A stretch of DNA of 64,000 nucleotides from positions 1-64,000 of the forward strand of contig NZ_JAHHUL010000008.1 of assembly GCF_019008365.1 (NCBI RefSeq), given 5' to 3'. The notes below the pieces were generated by a model. It was not told where the DNA came from. It searched no databases and was given only the letters and a program-made list of their open reading frames with translations. Shown one piece after another: positions 34,701-41,939 of the stretch. How positions within the stretch are numbered: the first letter of the stretch is position 1; each line of letters starts with the position of its first letter. This stretch comes from Phosphitispora fastidiosa. Lineage in GTDB: Bacteria > Bacillota > Thermincolia > Thermincolales > UBA2595. A program made the translations under genes and the position numbers.

Positions 34701-35772
34701 GGCTTACTTTGGCATTTGGGTTTTGTACCTGAACATTACTGAATTCTCCCATTAATTCTACATAGGCGCCTGCAGGCACCTGAACCACTACCTCATTAAA
34801 TCCCAGTCCGGTAAGTTCGCCTTCCTCTAATTTGGCATTTGACCTGGTTTCTACAGAAGAGATATCGGTCGAACCTGATGCCACAAGTCTTACTTTTGTT
34901 CCATCCGGCACATCAATCACCACAGAACCAAGGGAGGAATTAATAACGATGATACTGTTTATACCACCCCCGCTCACAATTGTGAGACCTTTTACAGTCA
35001 CATTATCCAGGGTTGCCTCGCCTGCACCTATTCCTTCTGTGAGGTAGAGGTTTCCTTCAATTATGGTATTCCTCAGAGTAACTCCCGGTTTGCTTATTGT
35101 TGCATTACCGTTTATAGTCTGAGTACCTGTTTCCGGACCAAAGGTTTCCGCAGTATTATATAGTGTACCGACAACTTTATCAAGAACCGCTACTACTTCA
35201 GCCCTGATAATCGGTTTTTCCTGAGCGAAGGTTTTATCGGGATAGCCTGCCATGAAGCCTAAACTGATAGCGGCATTAATTTTGTCTTTGCTCCAGCTGG
35301 GGATATTTCCCGAGTCGCTAAAACCTGCTAAAACATTTTGATATTTTGTGGTATCCAATTTCAGGATATTACAAATAATTACTGCTGCTTCCTGTCTGCT
35401 AATATTATTATTAGGCTTAAAAGAACCATCGGAATAACCTGCAACATAGCCGATTTCCTTTGCCTTGGCAATGTCCCCTGCGAACCAGTCAGTTTCTTCT
35501 ACGTCATTGAATTTATGTGAGACTCCGGGATTATAGCCAAAAGCCTTGTTGGCCAGGGCAACAAACTCTGCCCTGGTGATATTTCTGTCAGGCTTAAAGG
35601 TATCATCACTATATCCTTTTATTAAGCCTTTGTGCAACCAGTTTTCAACCTGGTTTTCAGCCCAGTGCCCTTTAATGTCCTGGACTTCACCGGCATATAC
35701 CGGTAAGTTGAGAGCAAAAACCAGCACTAAGACTAAAGAAACTACAATCAAATATTTACTTTTTGTTAACAC
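31780..35772 (-). CDS. S-layer-homology domain surface protein (1330 aa)
   Basis: GTG 35772 is chosen because GGAGG lies eight bases upstream. A signal peptide (to about residue 27, ending PVYA) precedes three SLH domains (about 30-210: GHWAENQVENWL, WFAGDIAKAKEIGYVAGY, SKDKINAAISLGFMAGYPD). These bind pyruvylated wall polymer. Next comes a stretch of short beta-strand repeats (about 220-440), a Ser/Thr/Gly linker, and a chitobiase-type C-terminal domain (AIYYTTDGSTPSTS). Several Ig-like and cadherin-like modules follow, including TAVVKDQNSDPIADEAVTW. It is exported and wall-anchored. The ligand of the repeats is unknown. Confidence 0.9.
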   Translation of the reverse strand: MLTKSKYLIVVSLVLVLVFALNLPVYAGEVQDIKGHWAENQVENWLHKGLIKGYSDDTFKPDRNITRAEFVALANKAFGYNPGVSHKFNDVEETDWFAGDIAKAKEIGYVAGYSDGSFKPNNNISRQEAAVIICNILKLDTTKYQNVLAGFSDSGNIPSWSKDKINAAISLGFMAGYPDKTFAQEKPIIRAEVVAVLDKVVGTLYNTAETFGPETGTQTINGNATISKPGVTLRNTIIEGNLYLTEGIGAGEATLDNVTVKGLTIVSGGGINSIIVINSSLGSVVIDVPDGTKVRLVASGSTDISSVETRSNAKLEEGELTGLGFNEVVVQVPAGAYVELMGEFSNVQVQNPNAKVSLVEGKIEQLDVNDRATGATLNIAAGAVVQSLTIDASASITGTGVIQKAAVNTSDVVLQSNPISMTIAPGISANIAGTTVTESFDSSNNTSTGGSGGTSTQKAATPTANPAAGAVLSGTEITLASTTAGAAIYYTTDGSTPSTSSLQYDPENKPVINTAKTIKAIAVKAGMTNSNLAAFDYTIAAPLLPEPFVPGAGGSISAPSFVSEPGRFGGLYIVTSHIIEGVWELVLSFLPYGDYPDGGLVLQCSGDNGDTWAEVTSYDNWGDMFILYPDAPYQYRLASTGEEVSTSNTVEIPMPHINANAYFDRLGINSTVTDADGFYIEPPYAGSGLQADTGVFDPSWNSLLEGLSYQWYRVNPITFEMNPIEGATDTLYVRTEADTGYLLLVRGSLAGDNDGVFAQSLYSDDWYSFTIIPNKAFMTNLTQDGFTLNLYKGVEGINPEDLWLYDYNSWNDISIISVTQGENDAIYHVAAAIPENSNFLYLENSSTVWWIVTEQEDWLEQGLEISKAQTIDISEHVNGGLIEGAGSEGFSLDTTPGAERVHIAAGTSQYAEYSLTITNSAQGTVQTVAIYCEDYSWTAAVQTTVLELSNQIDTGAAAQLQGVSGFTLNSEAKNVTIDETQDVRNRKFYFNVSGGTNDGKRYKVFYDGFWQAEEVTALITAIEIAGPDTIEIKRYENSTSTTYTAVVKDQNSDPIADEAVTWSIKNPAWYMSVGANTGIVTLPYYTTEYFESIVLVATSTTDNTVKLEKTINLTIEARRENNITGTSVGVLSAGNIDAVPAGTKVSALKAGLTAAVGATVEILTGSGGNAVPDQETTDVTADMIIEVTAENGDKAEYTITMATYAIDLVDFQSTSLIGDTLVFNCGPYGLATWYSWDDVLGGPVYVKRTGTGAITNLTVTTTAEFGVWLDHPWQIPGGWTDTLDENTPTELFYVYAIEGLSPGTHTGTVTLTADNGVNVSFNVSFLVANP

Positions 35773-36094
35773 CCACAACACCTCCGCTAAAAAATTTTAA
35801 TTCAAAAAAAAATACTAATCGAAGCATTTACATGAAAAGCAATACTTGCAGCTAGTATCGTTACTATAATTAAACATCGAATTAAATATCGCAAAATATT
35901 AAGAAGAATTCTAGATGGAATATAAAGAGTTTTAAAAGAACGGTCGTAAGGGAGGACAAATATAAAAAATTTATATAATGACTATAGTCACTGACTATAG
36001 TCATTATATAAATTTTGGCTATACTTGTCAATATAGGGAGTAAAATAGCGAAAAACGTCGATAAAAATTGTTTGGCGGTCAAATACATAATACT
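35773..36094. other. intergenic DNA upstream of the SLH gene
   Basis: AT-rich, containing the SLH gene ribosome site and a 51-bp palindrome. Frames crossing the palindrome on the minus strand are low-complexity and not believable as protein. Confidence 0.4.
35966..36016. repeat. 51-bp perfect palindrome
   Basis: Two 25-base arms (each beginning AAAATTTATATAATGAC) are exact inverted complements around a single C at 35991. It contains nested TGACTATAGTCA palindromes on both sides. As RNA it is a 25-bp hairpin with almost no loop; as DNA it can form a cruciform or bind a dimeric protein. Confidence 0.95.
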
Positions 36095-36216
36095 CATTTG
36101 TGTCCGGCAAACCGGGTATAGCTCTGCCGAAGGTGTTACGCCAAACTCTTTCAACAGGTAAGCTGCCAGCTCCTTGTAGAGGGACATTGCCTGCTGCCTT
36201 CGCCCGCTCTTCCAGG
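36095..36216 (-). pseudogene. relic of a bacterial transcriptional activator domain (BTAD)
   Basis: The minus strand reads GRRQQAMSLYKELAAYLLKE then FGVTPSAELYPV, matching the C-terminal helices of BTAD modules in AfsR/LuxR-type regulators. It has no start and no upstream or downstream domain, so it is a truncated fragment. Confidence 0.55.
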
Positions 36217-36287
36217 GTAAGATGGATGAACTCAGAATATACAATTATGCCTTGAGCAATGATGAAATAAAGGCCATCTATTTATGA
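36216..36287 (+). pseudogene. relic of a LamG/concanavalin-like domain 3' end
   Basis: The plus strand reads GKMDELRIYNYALSNDEIKA and ends IYL-stop, the typical last strand and helix of LamG-type domains. It abuts the oppositely oriented BTAD fragment, marking a junction between two gene remnants. Confidence 0.6.
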
Positions 36288-36296
36288 TACTGCTGC

Positions 36297-36328
36297 AAAA
36301 AGGCACCCAACCATTTGGGCGCCTTTTT
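36297..36328. terminator. bidirectional terminator
   Basis: AAAAAGGC.CCCA and TGGG.GCCTTTTT arms around ACCATT. It follows the LamG relic directly and was probably that gene's terminator. Confidence 0.75.
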
Positions 36329-36387
36329 GTGTTTAACAGGTGAAACAGGCGCAAAAAGCAAAGAATCTTCAAGTTTTCTTATCTATA

Positions 36388-36418
36388 AGTATATCTTCAT
36401 AATTTGGTGCAAATACTA
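36388..36418 (+). promoter_or_regulatory. sigma-G-like promoter of sspH
   Basis: AGTATA (36388-36393) and AATACTA (36412-36418) at 18 bases resemble the forespore sigma-G pattern (TGAATA and CATACTA). This suits a small acid-soluble spore protein gene starting 26 bases later. Confidence 0.4.
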
Positions 36419-36443
36419 AAACAGCTATCAAAGGAGGTGCAAT

Positions 36444-36623
36444 ATGGATTCACAGAGAGCGCAGGAAATTTCCGCTTCACCGGTTATGGCTAATGTAACT
36501 TATAACGGAAACCGTGTTTATATTGAACATGTGGATCAGGAAAATCAAATAGCTACAATTCACCCGTTAGAGAACCCAAATCATAAACAGAGCGTTCCGG
36601 TAACTAATTTAGAAGAATACTAA
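36444..36623 (+). CDS. sspH: H-type small acid-soluble spore protein
   Basis: A 59-aa protein starting at ATG 36444 behind AAAGGAGG. It matches the SspH family throughout: RAQEI..SP.MANVTYNG..VYIEHVD at the start and the VPVTNLEEY end. It is packed into the spore core during sporulation. Monocistronic, with a sigma-G-like promoter and a terminator at 36659. Shows that the organism forms endospores. Confidence 0.92.
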   Translation: MDSQRAQEISASPVMANVTYNGNRVYIEHVDQENQIATIHPLENPNHKQSVPVTNLEEY

Positions 36624-36658
36624 TTATAACAGGTAAAAGTGTAATATGAAAGCTAATT

Positions 36659-36696
36659 AAGAATGGCTACTGTTAATCAGCAGCCATTCTTTTTGT
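36659..36696. terminator. terminator after sspH
   Basis: AAGAATGGCT and AGCCATTCTT arms followed by TTTTTG. It also sits at the end of the convergent DUF3298 gene. Confidence 0.85.
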
Positions 36697-37335
36697 TTAA
36701 GGCGCTAACATTTTATCTAGAGGAGCGCCCGGTTTTATCAGGTTCTCAATCTCATATACGGATATTGGGAATACAGGGAACCCGTTTGCATAAGCTGTGA
36801 ACTCTACCAGCTGGTAATAAATCACCAGAGCTTTATCTGCAATATAGTAATCCTGGCTGCAGGGTTTTATTCCTTTATACGGACTGATTAGAGAAATGTT
36901 TCTGGCTTTAATCTGTGCCGATATGAGGTCTGAAAGAACTTGCATATAGTTGCTGTCTGGCTTAAACAGATCATACAATTGATAAAGTTTTCCTGTCTGA
37001 ATATCAAAGGTTAATGATTTTATCGTGGTCCAGCCATGAGCAGCTGGGTATGTCATTGTGTAGTTGCCTAATGATAAACTCAGGATACCCCGTTCATTAG
37101 TCTTGATTTCATACCATCCCATAATATCCATGGGCAGGATATGAGGGTATCCCTGGTTCAGCAGTTGTCTGACTTGGGCGTTGTAGAGTTTATTTACCAT
37201 GGACAGAATAGTATAGTTGATTTTGTCCTGTATGGCTGTGTTTACCATACCCACCAATACAGGGTAATCTATATAGCTGTTTCCCTGCAATGTTATCCTT
37301 TGTGTAATAATCTGCAGAGCTGGGATGTAACTCAT
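36697..37335 (-). CDS. DUF3298/DUF4163-type (RsiV-like) protein
   Basis: A 212-aa protein with features of the DUF3298 fold: GNYTMTYPAAHGWTTIKSLTFDIQTGKLYQLYDLF followed by YYIADKALVIYYQ...EFTAYANG.P.F. The family is found in anti-sigma factor RsiV, a lysozyme sensor, and in stand-alone proteins. Here there is no transmembrane or anti-sigma segment and no sigma gene nearby, so it is a soluble stand-alone member. GGCAGGTGGG precedes the ATG. Confidence 0.75.
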   Translation of the reverse strand: MSYIPALQIITQRITLQGNSYIDYPVLVGMVNTAIQDKINYTILSMVNKLYNAQVRQLLNQGYPHILPMDIMGWYEIKTNERGILSLSLGNYTMTYPAAHGWTTIKSLTFDIQTGKLYQLYDLFKPDSNYMQVLSDLISAQIKARNISLISPYKGIKPCSQDYYIADKALVIYYQLVEFTAYANGFPVFPISVYEIENLIKPGAPLDKMLAP

Positions 37336-37440
37336 CTAACCCACCTGCCTTTTATACGATACTGATACTACACAATACCCAGATTTACCTACTTATGTGA
37401 ATTGCGCTCTGATTTTTGTGAACCTCCAATTCGGGTATGA

Positions 37441-37551
37441 TGTGATGCCATTAATCTGTCCCAGGGGTTTCCTGACTTTGACCCTCGTAGAATCAATATT
37501 ATCAAATTGGCAGAAGAGACCGGAAGATTACGGAATAGAATACTGTTATGA
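37441..37551 (+). pseudogene. relic of a PLP-dependent class I aminotransferase
   Basis: The frame reads AINLSQGFPDFDPRR, the hallmark N-terminal segment of class I/II aminotransferases, preceded by an in-frame stop and followed by a stop at 37549 after unrelated sequence. No other part of the enzyme is present nearby. Confidence 0.6.
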
Positions 37552-37858
37552 TATCTAACAGAATATGTGTAAGTGATGCAGATGAATGGTTCCACTTGCG
37601 GAGGAGCTGTCAGTTATCCCCTGTCTACAGGTCGTGTCAACGTAACATTTTTAGACCCGTCAAGCCGCCACCTGGTTAAAGGATACAACGATTCTGACCT
37701 AATCTTCAGCGCCCCGTTTTTCTAAGTGCGCAGCATTGTGGAAAGTATACCCTTGTGCACTGCAGGTACAGCCGAGCCGGGAATGGGCTACAATGAGGTC
37801 ATGAACAAATAGTGAAACTGGACAGGCAAGCTAAAAAGACCAAAGGAGGCAAAATAAT
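37552..37858. other. intergenic region with one doubtful 47-codon frame
   Basis: A frame from ATG 37582 to 37725 (contains GRVNVTFLDPSSRHLVKGY) has plausible composition but no clear ribosome site; it could be another relic. No strong promoter for the next gene was recognised. Confidence 0.3.
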
Positions 37859-38317
37859 ATGGATTACAAAATTGAGGTAACTGAACAACCGGCTCAACCG
37901 GTACTTTCGATGCGGAAGAAGACGTCTGTGGCCAATCTGCCCCAGGAGTTGGGACAGGCTTATGGCGCTATTATCCAGTATCTTGGTGAAAGTGGTGAAA
38001 AACCGTCGGGAATTGCCTTTGCGGCATATTACAACATGGATATGGAAAACCTTGATGTGGAGATGGGCTTTACTGTCCCGCGGCCTCTTGAAGGGAAAGA
38101 TGACATCAAAGCCGGTGAAATCCCGGCCGGGAAACAGGTCTCCAGTATGCACAAGGGACCGTATCAGGGGATGGAGCCTGTTTATGAAGCTGTAACCAAG
38201 TGGATTCAGGAGAAAGGATATGTACCAACCGGAGTGGCCTATGAATTTTACTATAATTCCCCGATGGAAGTGCCGGAAAGCGAGCTTTTGACCAAGATTG
38301 TTTTTCCTCTAAAATAA
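37859..38317 (+). CDS. GyrI-like small-molecule-binding domain protein
   Basis: A 152-aa protein behind AAAGGAGG. A single GyrI-like/AraC effector-binding fold: two repeated halves with [13 protein letters not shown] and [13 protein letters not shown], and the signature [19 protein letters not shown]. Stand-alone members bind hydrophobic or toxic small molecules. No DNA-binding head is attached. The msrA relic follows directly. Confidence 0.85.
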   Translation: MDYKIEVTEQPAQPVLSMRKKTSVANLPQELGQAYGAIIQYLGESGEKPSGIAFAAYYNMDMENLDVEMGFTVPRPLEGKDDIKAGEIPAGKQVSSMHKGPYQGMEPVYEAVTKWIQEKGYVPTGVAYEFYYNSPMEVPESELLTKIVFPLK

Positions 38318-38337
38318 GGGAAGAAATACCTGGCCAT

Positions 38338-38660
38338 ATGCTAACCTATGAAGAAGTATGCGCCGGGGGAACCGGCCACTACGAAGCTGTGCAGATAACC
38401 TATAACCCGGCTGTGATATCCTATGACAAGCTTTTGGAAATCTTCTGGCGTCAGGTTAACCCCACAGATCCTGGCGGCAGTTATATGATCGGGGTAAATC
38501 ATACCGAACGGCAATCTTCTACCACAATGAAGAGCAGAAGCTGAGTGCAGAAAAATCAAAGAACGCCCTTACCGAAAGTGGGCGATTTACCCGGCCCATA
38601 GTGACTCAAATATTACCGGTGACAGCTTTTTTCCCGGCAGAAGAGTATCACCAGAACTAG
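38338..38660 (+). pseudogene. msrA: truncated, frameshifted peptide methionine sulfoxide reductase A
   Basis: The first frame reads [20 protein letters not shown] and [14 protein letters not shown], mid-MsrA sequence. After about codon 56 it leaves frame; the right frame resumes as [20 protein letters not shown] and ends with FFPAEEYHQN at 38660. The N-terminal GCFW active-site cysteine region is absent, so even the corrected protein would be inactive. Confidence 0.85.
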
Positions 38661-38749
38661 AGTAAATTATTATTGGTTGTCTCAGGCTGGAAAATGATTT
38701 AGAATATAATTATAATAACTCGTACTACCAATGATAAAAGGAAGAGGCT

Positions 38750-39391
38750 ATGCTTAATAAATTTAAGCTTTTTACGGGGTTAACCGAAGCGGAAACAGAG
38801 CATATTTTGAGCTGCTTTTCGTATGCCGGTTTTGCCAAGAAAGAGCAAATAAGATTTGATGATTCCTCTAAGGACTATATTTACCTCGTTAAGTCGGGAC
38901 GGGTCAAAATATCCTATTTATCGCCTGAAGGCAAAGAAATAATTGTAACCATTCTACACTCCGGAGATATTTACAGTCTGCATTCAGAGGCCAATGCCAC
39001 AGTCCTGGAGCCTGCGGAAATTCTCTATATCGGTACTGAAGGCTTTAAGAAGGTTTTGATGCAGAACCCGGAATTGGCTGCCGGGCTGGTGAAAATTTTG
39101 GGTGTCATCCTGAAAAACACCAATGATGCCCTGCTGAACCTGGCCTTTAAAGAGGTCAACTCAAGGGTTGCTTCCCTGCTCCTGAAAACTGCCCGGGAAA
39201 GAGGTATATCTACCGGGGAAGGACTTAAATTTGAACTTGGCCTGACCCATGAAGAGATTGCCGGTCTTATCAGCAGCTCACGGCAGACAGTAACTACTAT
39301 TCTCAACCGGTTTGAATCTGCCGGGATTATTACTGTAAACCGCAAAAATTATATTGTCAGGGACATGGAGATGCTGATTGCCCTGAGCTAA
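38750..39391 (+). CDS. cooA: CooA-like CO-sensing CRP/FNR family activator
   Basis: A 213-aa protein. An N-terminal cyclic-nucleotide-type domain contains YLVKSGRV and GDIYSLHSEA; His78 aligns with the heme-ligand His77 of Rhodospirillum CooA, with Ser76 where that protein has Cys75. The long dimer helix and the C-terminal helix-turn-helix (LTHEEIAGLISSSRQTVTTI) resemble Carboxydothermus CooA. Ferrous heme binding of CO would switch on DNA binding. It directly precedes cooF-cooS, with a CooA-type box between. CO sensing is inferred; other heme or redox ligands are possible. Confidence 0.75.
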   Translation: MLNKFKLFTGLTEAETEHILSCFSYAGFAKKEQIRFDDSSKDYIYLVKSGRVKISYLSPEGKEIIVTILHSGDIYSLHSEANATVLEPAEILYIGTEGFKKVLMQNPELAAGLVKILGVILKNTNDALLNLAFKEVNSRVASLLLKTARERGISTGEGLKFELGLTHEEIAGLISSSRQTVTTILNRFESAGIITVNRKNYIVRDMEMLIALS

Positions 39392-39413
39392 AATCTAAAT
39401 AAGATTCTAAAAA

Positions 39414-39462
39414 TGTCGGCGGGATGACAGAATATCCCGCCTTTTTTGTTTACAATTATAAT
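39414..39462 (+). promoter_or_regulatory. CooA-type box and cooF promoter
   Basis: TGTCGGCGGGATGACA (39414-39429) fits the TGTC(A/G)-N6-(C/T)GACA CooA pattern. TACAAT at 39451-39456 gives a start near 39463, which puts the box centre at -41.5, the class II activator position. An overlapping TATAAT (39457-39462) is an alternative. There is no good -35, as expected for an activator-dependent promoter. Confidence 0.6.
39418..39447 (+). terminator. cooA terminator, overlapping the CooA box
   Basis: GGCGGGAT (39418-39425) pairs with ATCCCGCC (39434-39441), followed by six T. The CooA-box half site TGACA lies in its loop and stem edge. Confidence 0.8.
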
Positions 39463-39503
39463 CAGATAGGTGACGTCACAAGAAAAAAGAGAGGGGGAAT
39501 CAA

Positions 39504-40010
39504 ATGAAACAGATACTGGTTAAAACAGAACGCTGTGTTGGCTGCAAATCATGTGAACTAGCCTGTAGTGCAGTTCATTCCGGAAGCAAGGATTTTTTGG
39601 CCGCTGTTCTGAATGGGGAGCGGCCGGTCAGAAGAGTTGCTGTGGAGACAAACCGGGAGAACACAGTTAATATCCCGGTCCAATGCCGGCATTGCCGCGA
39701 GCCCAAGTGTGTCACTGCCTGCATGACCGGCGCCATGCATTTGGACGAAGCGACAGGTTTGGTGTTAAACCGCGAGGAGAAGTGTGTCGGCTGCTGGATG
39801 TGTGTTATGGTCTGTCCGTACGGGGTTATTGTCCCCAATGAAGAGGAGAAAAAGGCTGTCAAGTGTGACCAGTGTCTCTCCGGAGGGCATGACCCGGCAT
39901 GTGTTAAAGCCTGCCCTACCGGAGCCATAGAATTTATTGAAATCAGTGGGTTTGATAAAACCAGAAGAAAAGAATTCCTGACAAAATTTGTTGCGGGAGG
40001 GGAGGCTTGA
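39504..40010 (+). CDS. cooF: CooF-type 4Fe-4S electron-transfer protein
   Basis: A 168-aa polyferredoxin that takes electrons from CO dehydrogenase. Four cysteine clusters: CVGCKSCELAC (about 12-22), CRHCREPKC...C (about 61-73), CVGCWMCVMVCP (about 97-108) and CDQC..GGHDPACVKACP (about 122-143), enough for four 4Fe-4S centres. GAGGGGG precedes the ATG. It ends three bases before the cooS start. Confidence 0.92.
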   Translation: MKQILVKTERCVGCKSCELACSAVHSGSKDFLAAVLNGERPVRRVAVETNRENTVNIPVQCRHCREPKCVTACMTGAMHLDEATGLVLNREEKCVGCWMCVMVCPYGVIVPNEEEKKAVKCDQCLSGGHDPACVKACPTGAIEFIEISGFDKTRRKEFLTKFVAGGEA

Positions 40011-40012
40011 GT

Positions 40013-41920
40013 ATGGATTATTTGAAGAAAACCATTGACAGCGCTGCGGGGAAAATGATTCAAAAAGCTGCCAAAGAAGGGATCGAGACAGTTTGGGACC
40101 GTTTTGAGGCCCAACAGCCCCAGTGTGGTTTTGGGCTGACCGGACTTTGCTGCAGGCACTGCAACCAGGGGCCGTGTCGTATCGACCCATTTGGCGATGG
40201 CCCGCAATATGGGGTTTGCGGCGCAGATGCCGACCTCATTGTGGCCCGCAATTTACTGAGGCAGGTGGCAGCCGGAGCAGCGGCCCATGTTGACCACGCT
40301 TATGAGGCAGTGGAGACTTTGGCTGCTGTTGCCGGGGGAAGTGCCGCATATTCTATCAAAGACCGGAACAAGCTTTTGGCAGTTGCCGGGAAGTTAGGGA
40401 TCGAGACAGAAAACAAATCTGATAATGATATTGCCAAAGAAATCGTCGGTATTGCCTGGTCTGATTTCGGTAACCATTCTGATTCCGCTCTGAAATGGCT
40501 TGTGGCTACAGCGCCGCAAGAAAGGGTAGAAACATGGAGCAAGTTAGGGGTATTGCCCCGAAATCCTGACCGGGAAATCAGGGAAGCCCTGCACCAGACT
40601 ACCATGGGTATGGATGCCGACCCGGTAAACCTGATCCTGGCAACTGTAAAGCAGGGGCTTGTTGACGGTTATGCCGGCTTACATCTGGGCACCGACATCC
40701 AGGATATTTTATTTGGCACACCATCTCCGGTGGTCGCTGAGGCCAACCTGGGAGTACTCCGGGAAGACCATGTCAACATTGTGGTCCATGGTCACGAACC
40801 CATGTTATCGGAAAAAATCGTCGAGTGGGCCCGGAAACTCTCCGGTGAGGCTCTGGCTGTGGGGGCCAAGGGAATTCAACTGGCAGGTGTCTGCTGTACC
40901 GGCAACGAAATCCTGATGCGTCAGGGTGTGGCTATGGCCTCCAACTTTTTGGCCCAGGAACTGGCTATTATAACCGGGGCTGTTGATGCCATGGTTGTAG
41001 ATGTTCAGTGTATCATGCCTTCTCTGGCCAGAGTGGCTGCCTGTTACCATACCAAGATATTTACCACATCACCAATAGTGAAAATACCGGGCGCCGAACA
41101 TGTTGACTTCAATCTTGGTGAAGCCGACCAAAAGGCTGAAGAAATTGTGCGCAAAGCTATTGAGAATTACAAAAGGCGTGATCAGAGCCGGGTTGATATC
41201 CCCAATGTAAAAACTAAAATGATGGCAGGCTTCAGTGTGGAGGCAATAGTTGCCGCATTGGCAAAATTGGATGCCGATAATCCGTTGAAACCCCTGGTAG
41301 ATAACATTGCCAATGGAAATATTCTTGGCGCAGTAGGCACTGTCGGCTGCAATAACGTCAAAGTGGCCCAGGATTCCTTCCATGTTAATATGGTGAAAGA
41401 ATTGATAAAAAATAATGTTCTGGTGGTAACTACCGGGTGTTCTGCTCAGGCTCTGGCTAAAGCCGGTCTGATGACTCCCGAAGCAACTGAGAAATATGCC
41501 GGGGATACCCTTAAGGCTGTGCTCACCGCTGTTGGAAATGCCGCCGGAATCGGCGCCCCGCTGCCTCCGGTACTTCATATGGGGAGTTGTGTGGATAATT
41601 CCCGGATTGGGGATTTGTTAAATGCACTGGCCGGTTATCTCAAAGTACCCATCAAAGATTTACCGGTAGCCGCTTCCGCGCCTGAGCACCAGCATGAAAA
41701 AGCCCTCAGCATCGGAACCTGGGCTGTTTCTCTCGGGCTGCTGACTCACCTTGGCATTGTCCCACAGGTTATTGGAGGCAAAATGGTTACTGAGATTCTT
41801 ACCGGGGATACTGCCGAGAGCCTCCTTGGCGGCAGGTTCTATGTGGAAACAGACCCCATTAAAGCAGCCCATGGGCTGATAGACCATATCAAATCCAAAC
41901 GCAAAGCCCTTGGCATATAA
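40013..41920 (+). CDS. cooS: anaerobic Ni-Fe carbon monoxide dehydrogenase CooS
   Basis: A 635-aa catalytic subunit oxidising CO to CO2 at a Ni-4Fe-4S C-cluster. N-terminal CGFGLTGLCCRHCNQGPC provides D- and B-cluster cysteines. AAHVDHA, GVCCTGNE, VDVQCIMP, TGCSAQ and MGSCVDNSR carry C-cluster and proton-path residues. ATG 40013 behind GGGAGGGGAGG is preferred to TTG 40007. Size and partners indicate the monofunctional respiratory/NADH-producing type rather than the ACS-bound form. Confidence 0.96.
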   Translation: MDYLKKTIDSAAGKMIQKAAKEGIETVWDRFEAQQPQCGFGLTGLCCRHCNQGPCRIDPFGDGPQYGVCGADADLIVARNLLRQVAAGAAAHVDHAYEAVETLAAVAGGSAAYSIKDRNKLLAVAGKLGIETENKSDNDIAKEIVGIAWSDFGNHSDSALKWLVATAPQERVETWSKLGVLPRNPDREIREALHQTTMGMDADPVNLILATVKQGLVDGYAGLHLGTDIQDILFGTPSPVVAEANLGVLREDHVNIVVHGHEPMLSEKIVEWARKLSGEALAVGAKGIQLAGVCCTGNEILMRQGVAMASNFLAQELAIITGAVDAMVVDVQCIMPSLARVAACYHTKIFTTSPIVKIPGAEHVDFNLGEADQKAEEIVRKAIENYKRRDQSRVDIPNVKTKMMAGFSVEAIVAALAKLDADNPLKPLVDNIANGNILGAVGTVGCNNVKVAQDSFHVNMVKELIKNNVLVVTTGCSAQALAKAGLMTPEATEKYAGDTLKAVLTAVGNAAGIGAPLPPVLHMGSCVDNSRIGDLLNALAGYLKVPIKDLPVAASAPEHQHEKALSIGTWAVSLGLLTHLGIVPQVIGGKMVTEILTGDTAESLLGGRFYVETDPIKAAHGLIDHIKSKRKALGI

Positions 41921-41939
41921 TGGGACGGGGGTGGCATAA

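Noticed and set aside
35882-36244. 120-codon leftward frame as an intact gene
   Set aside because: It joins a BTAD fragment to low-complexity translation through the 51-bp palindrome; treated as a relic plus non-coding DNA.
37582-37725. 47-codon frame after the aminotransferase relic
   Set aside because: No ribosome site, no family, flanked by relics; noted only in the intergenic entry.
39470-39479. GTGACGTCAC palindrome just before cooF considered as the CooA site
   Set aside because: Half sites are in the wrong order (TGAC then GTCA) and it lies downstream of the -10; the TGTCG-N6-TGACA box at 39414 fits consensus and position. It may bind something else.
39558-40207. Leftward frames opposite cooF/cooS
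   Set aside because: Antisense shadows of genes with complete cysteine motifs.
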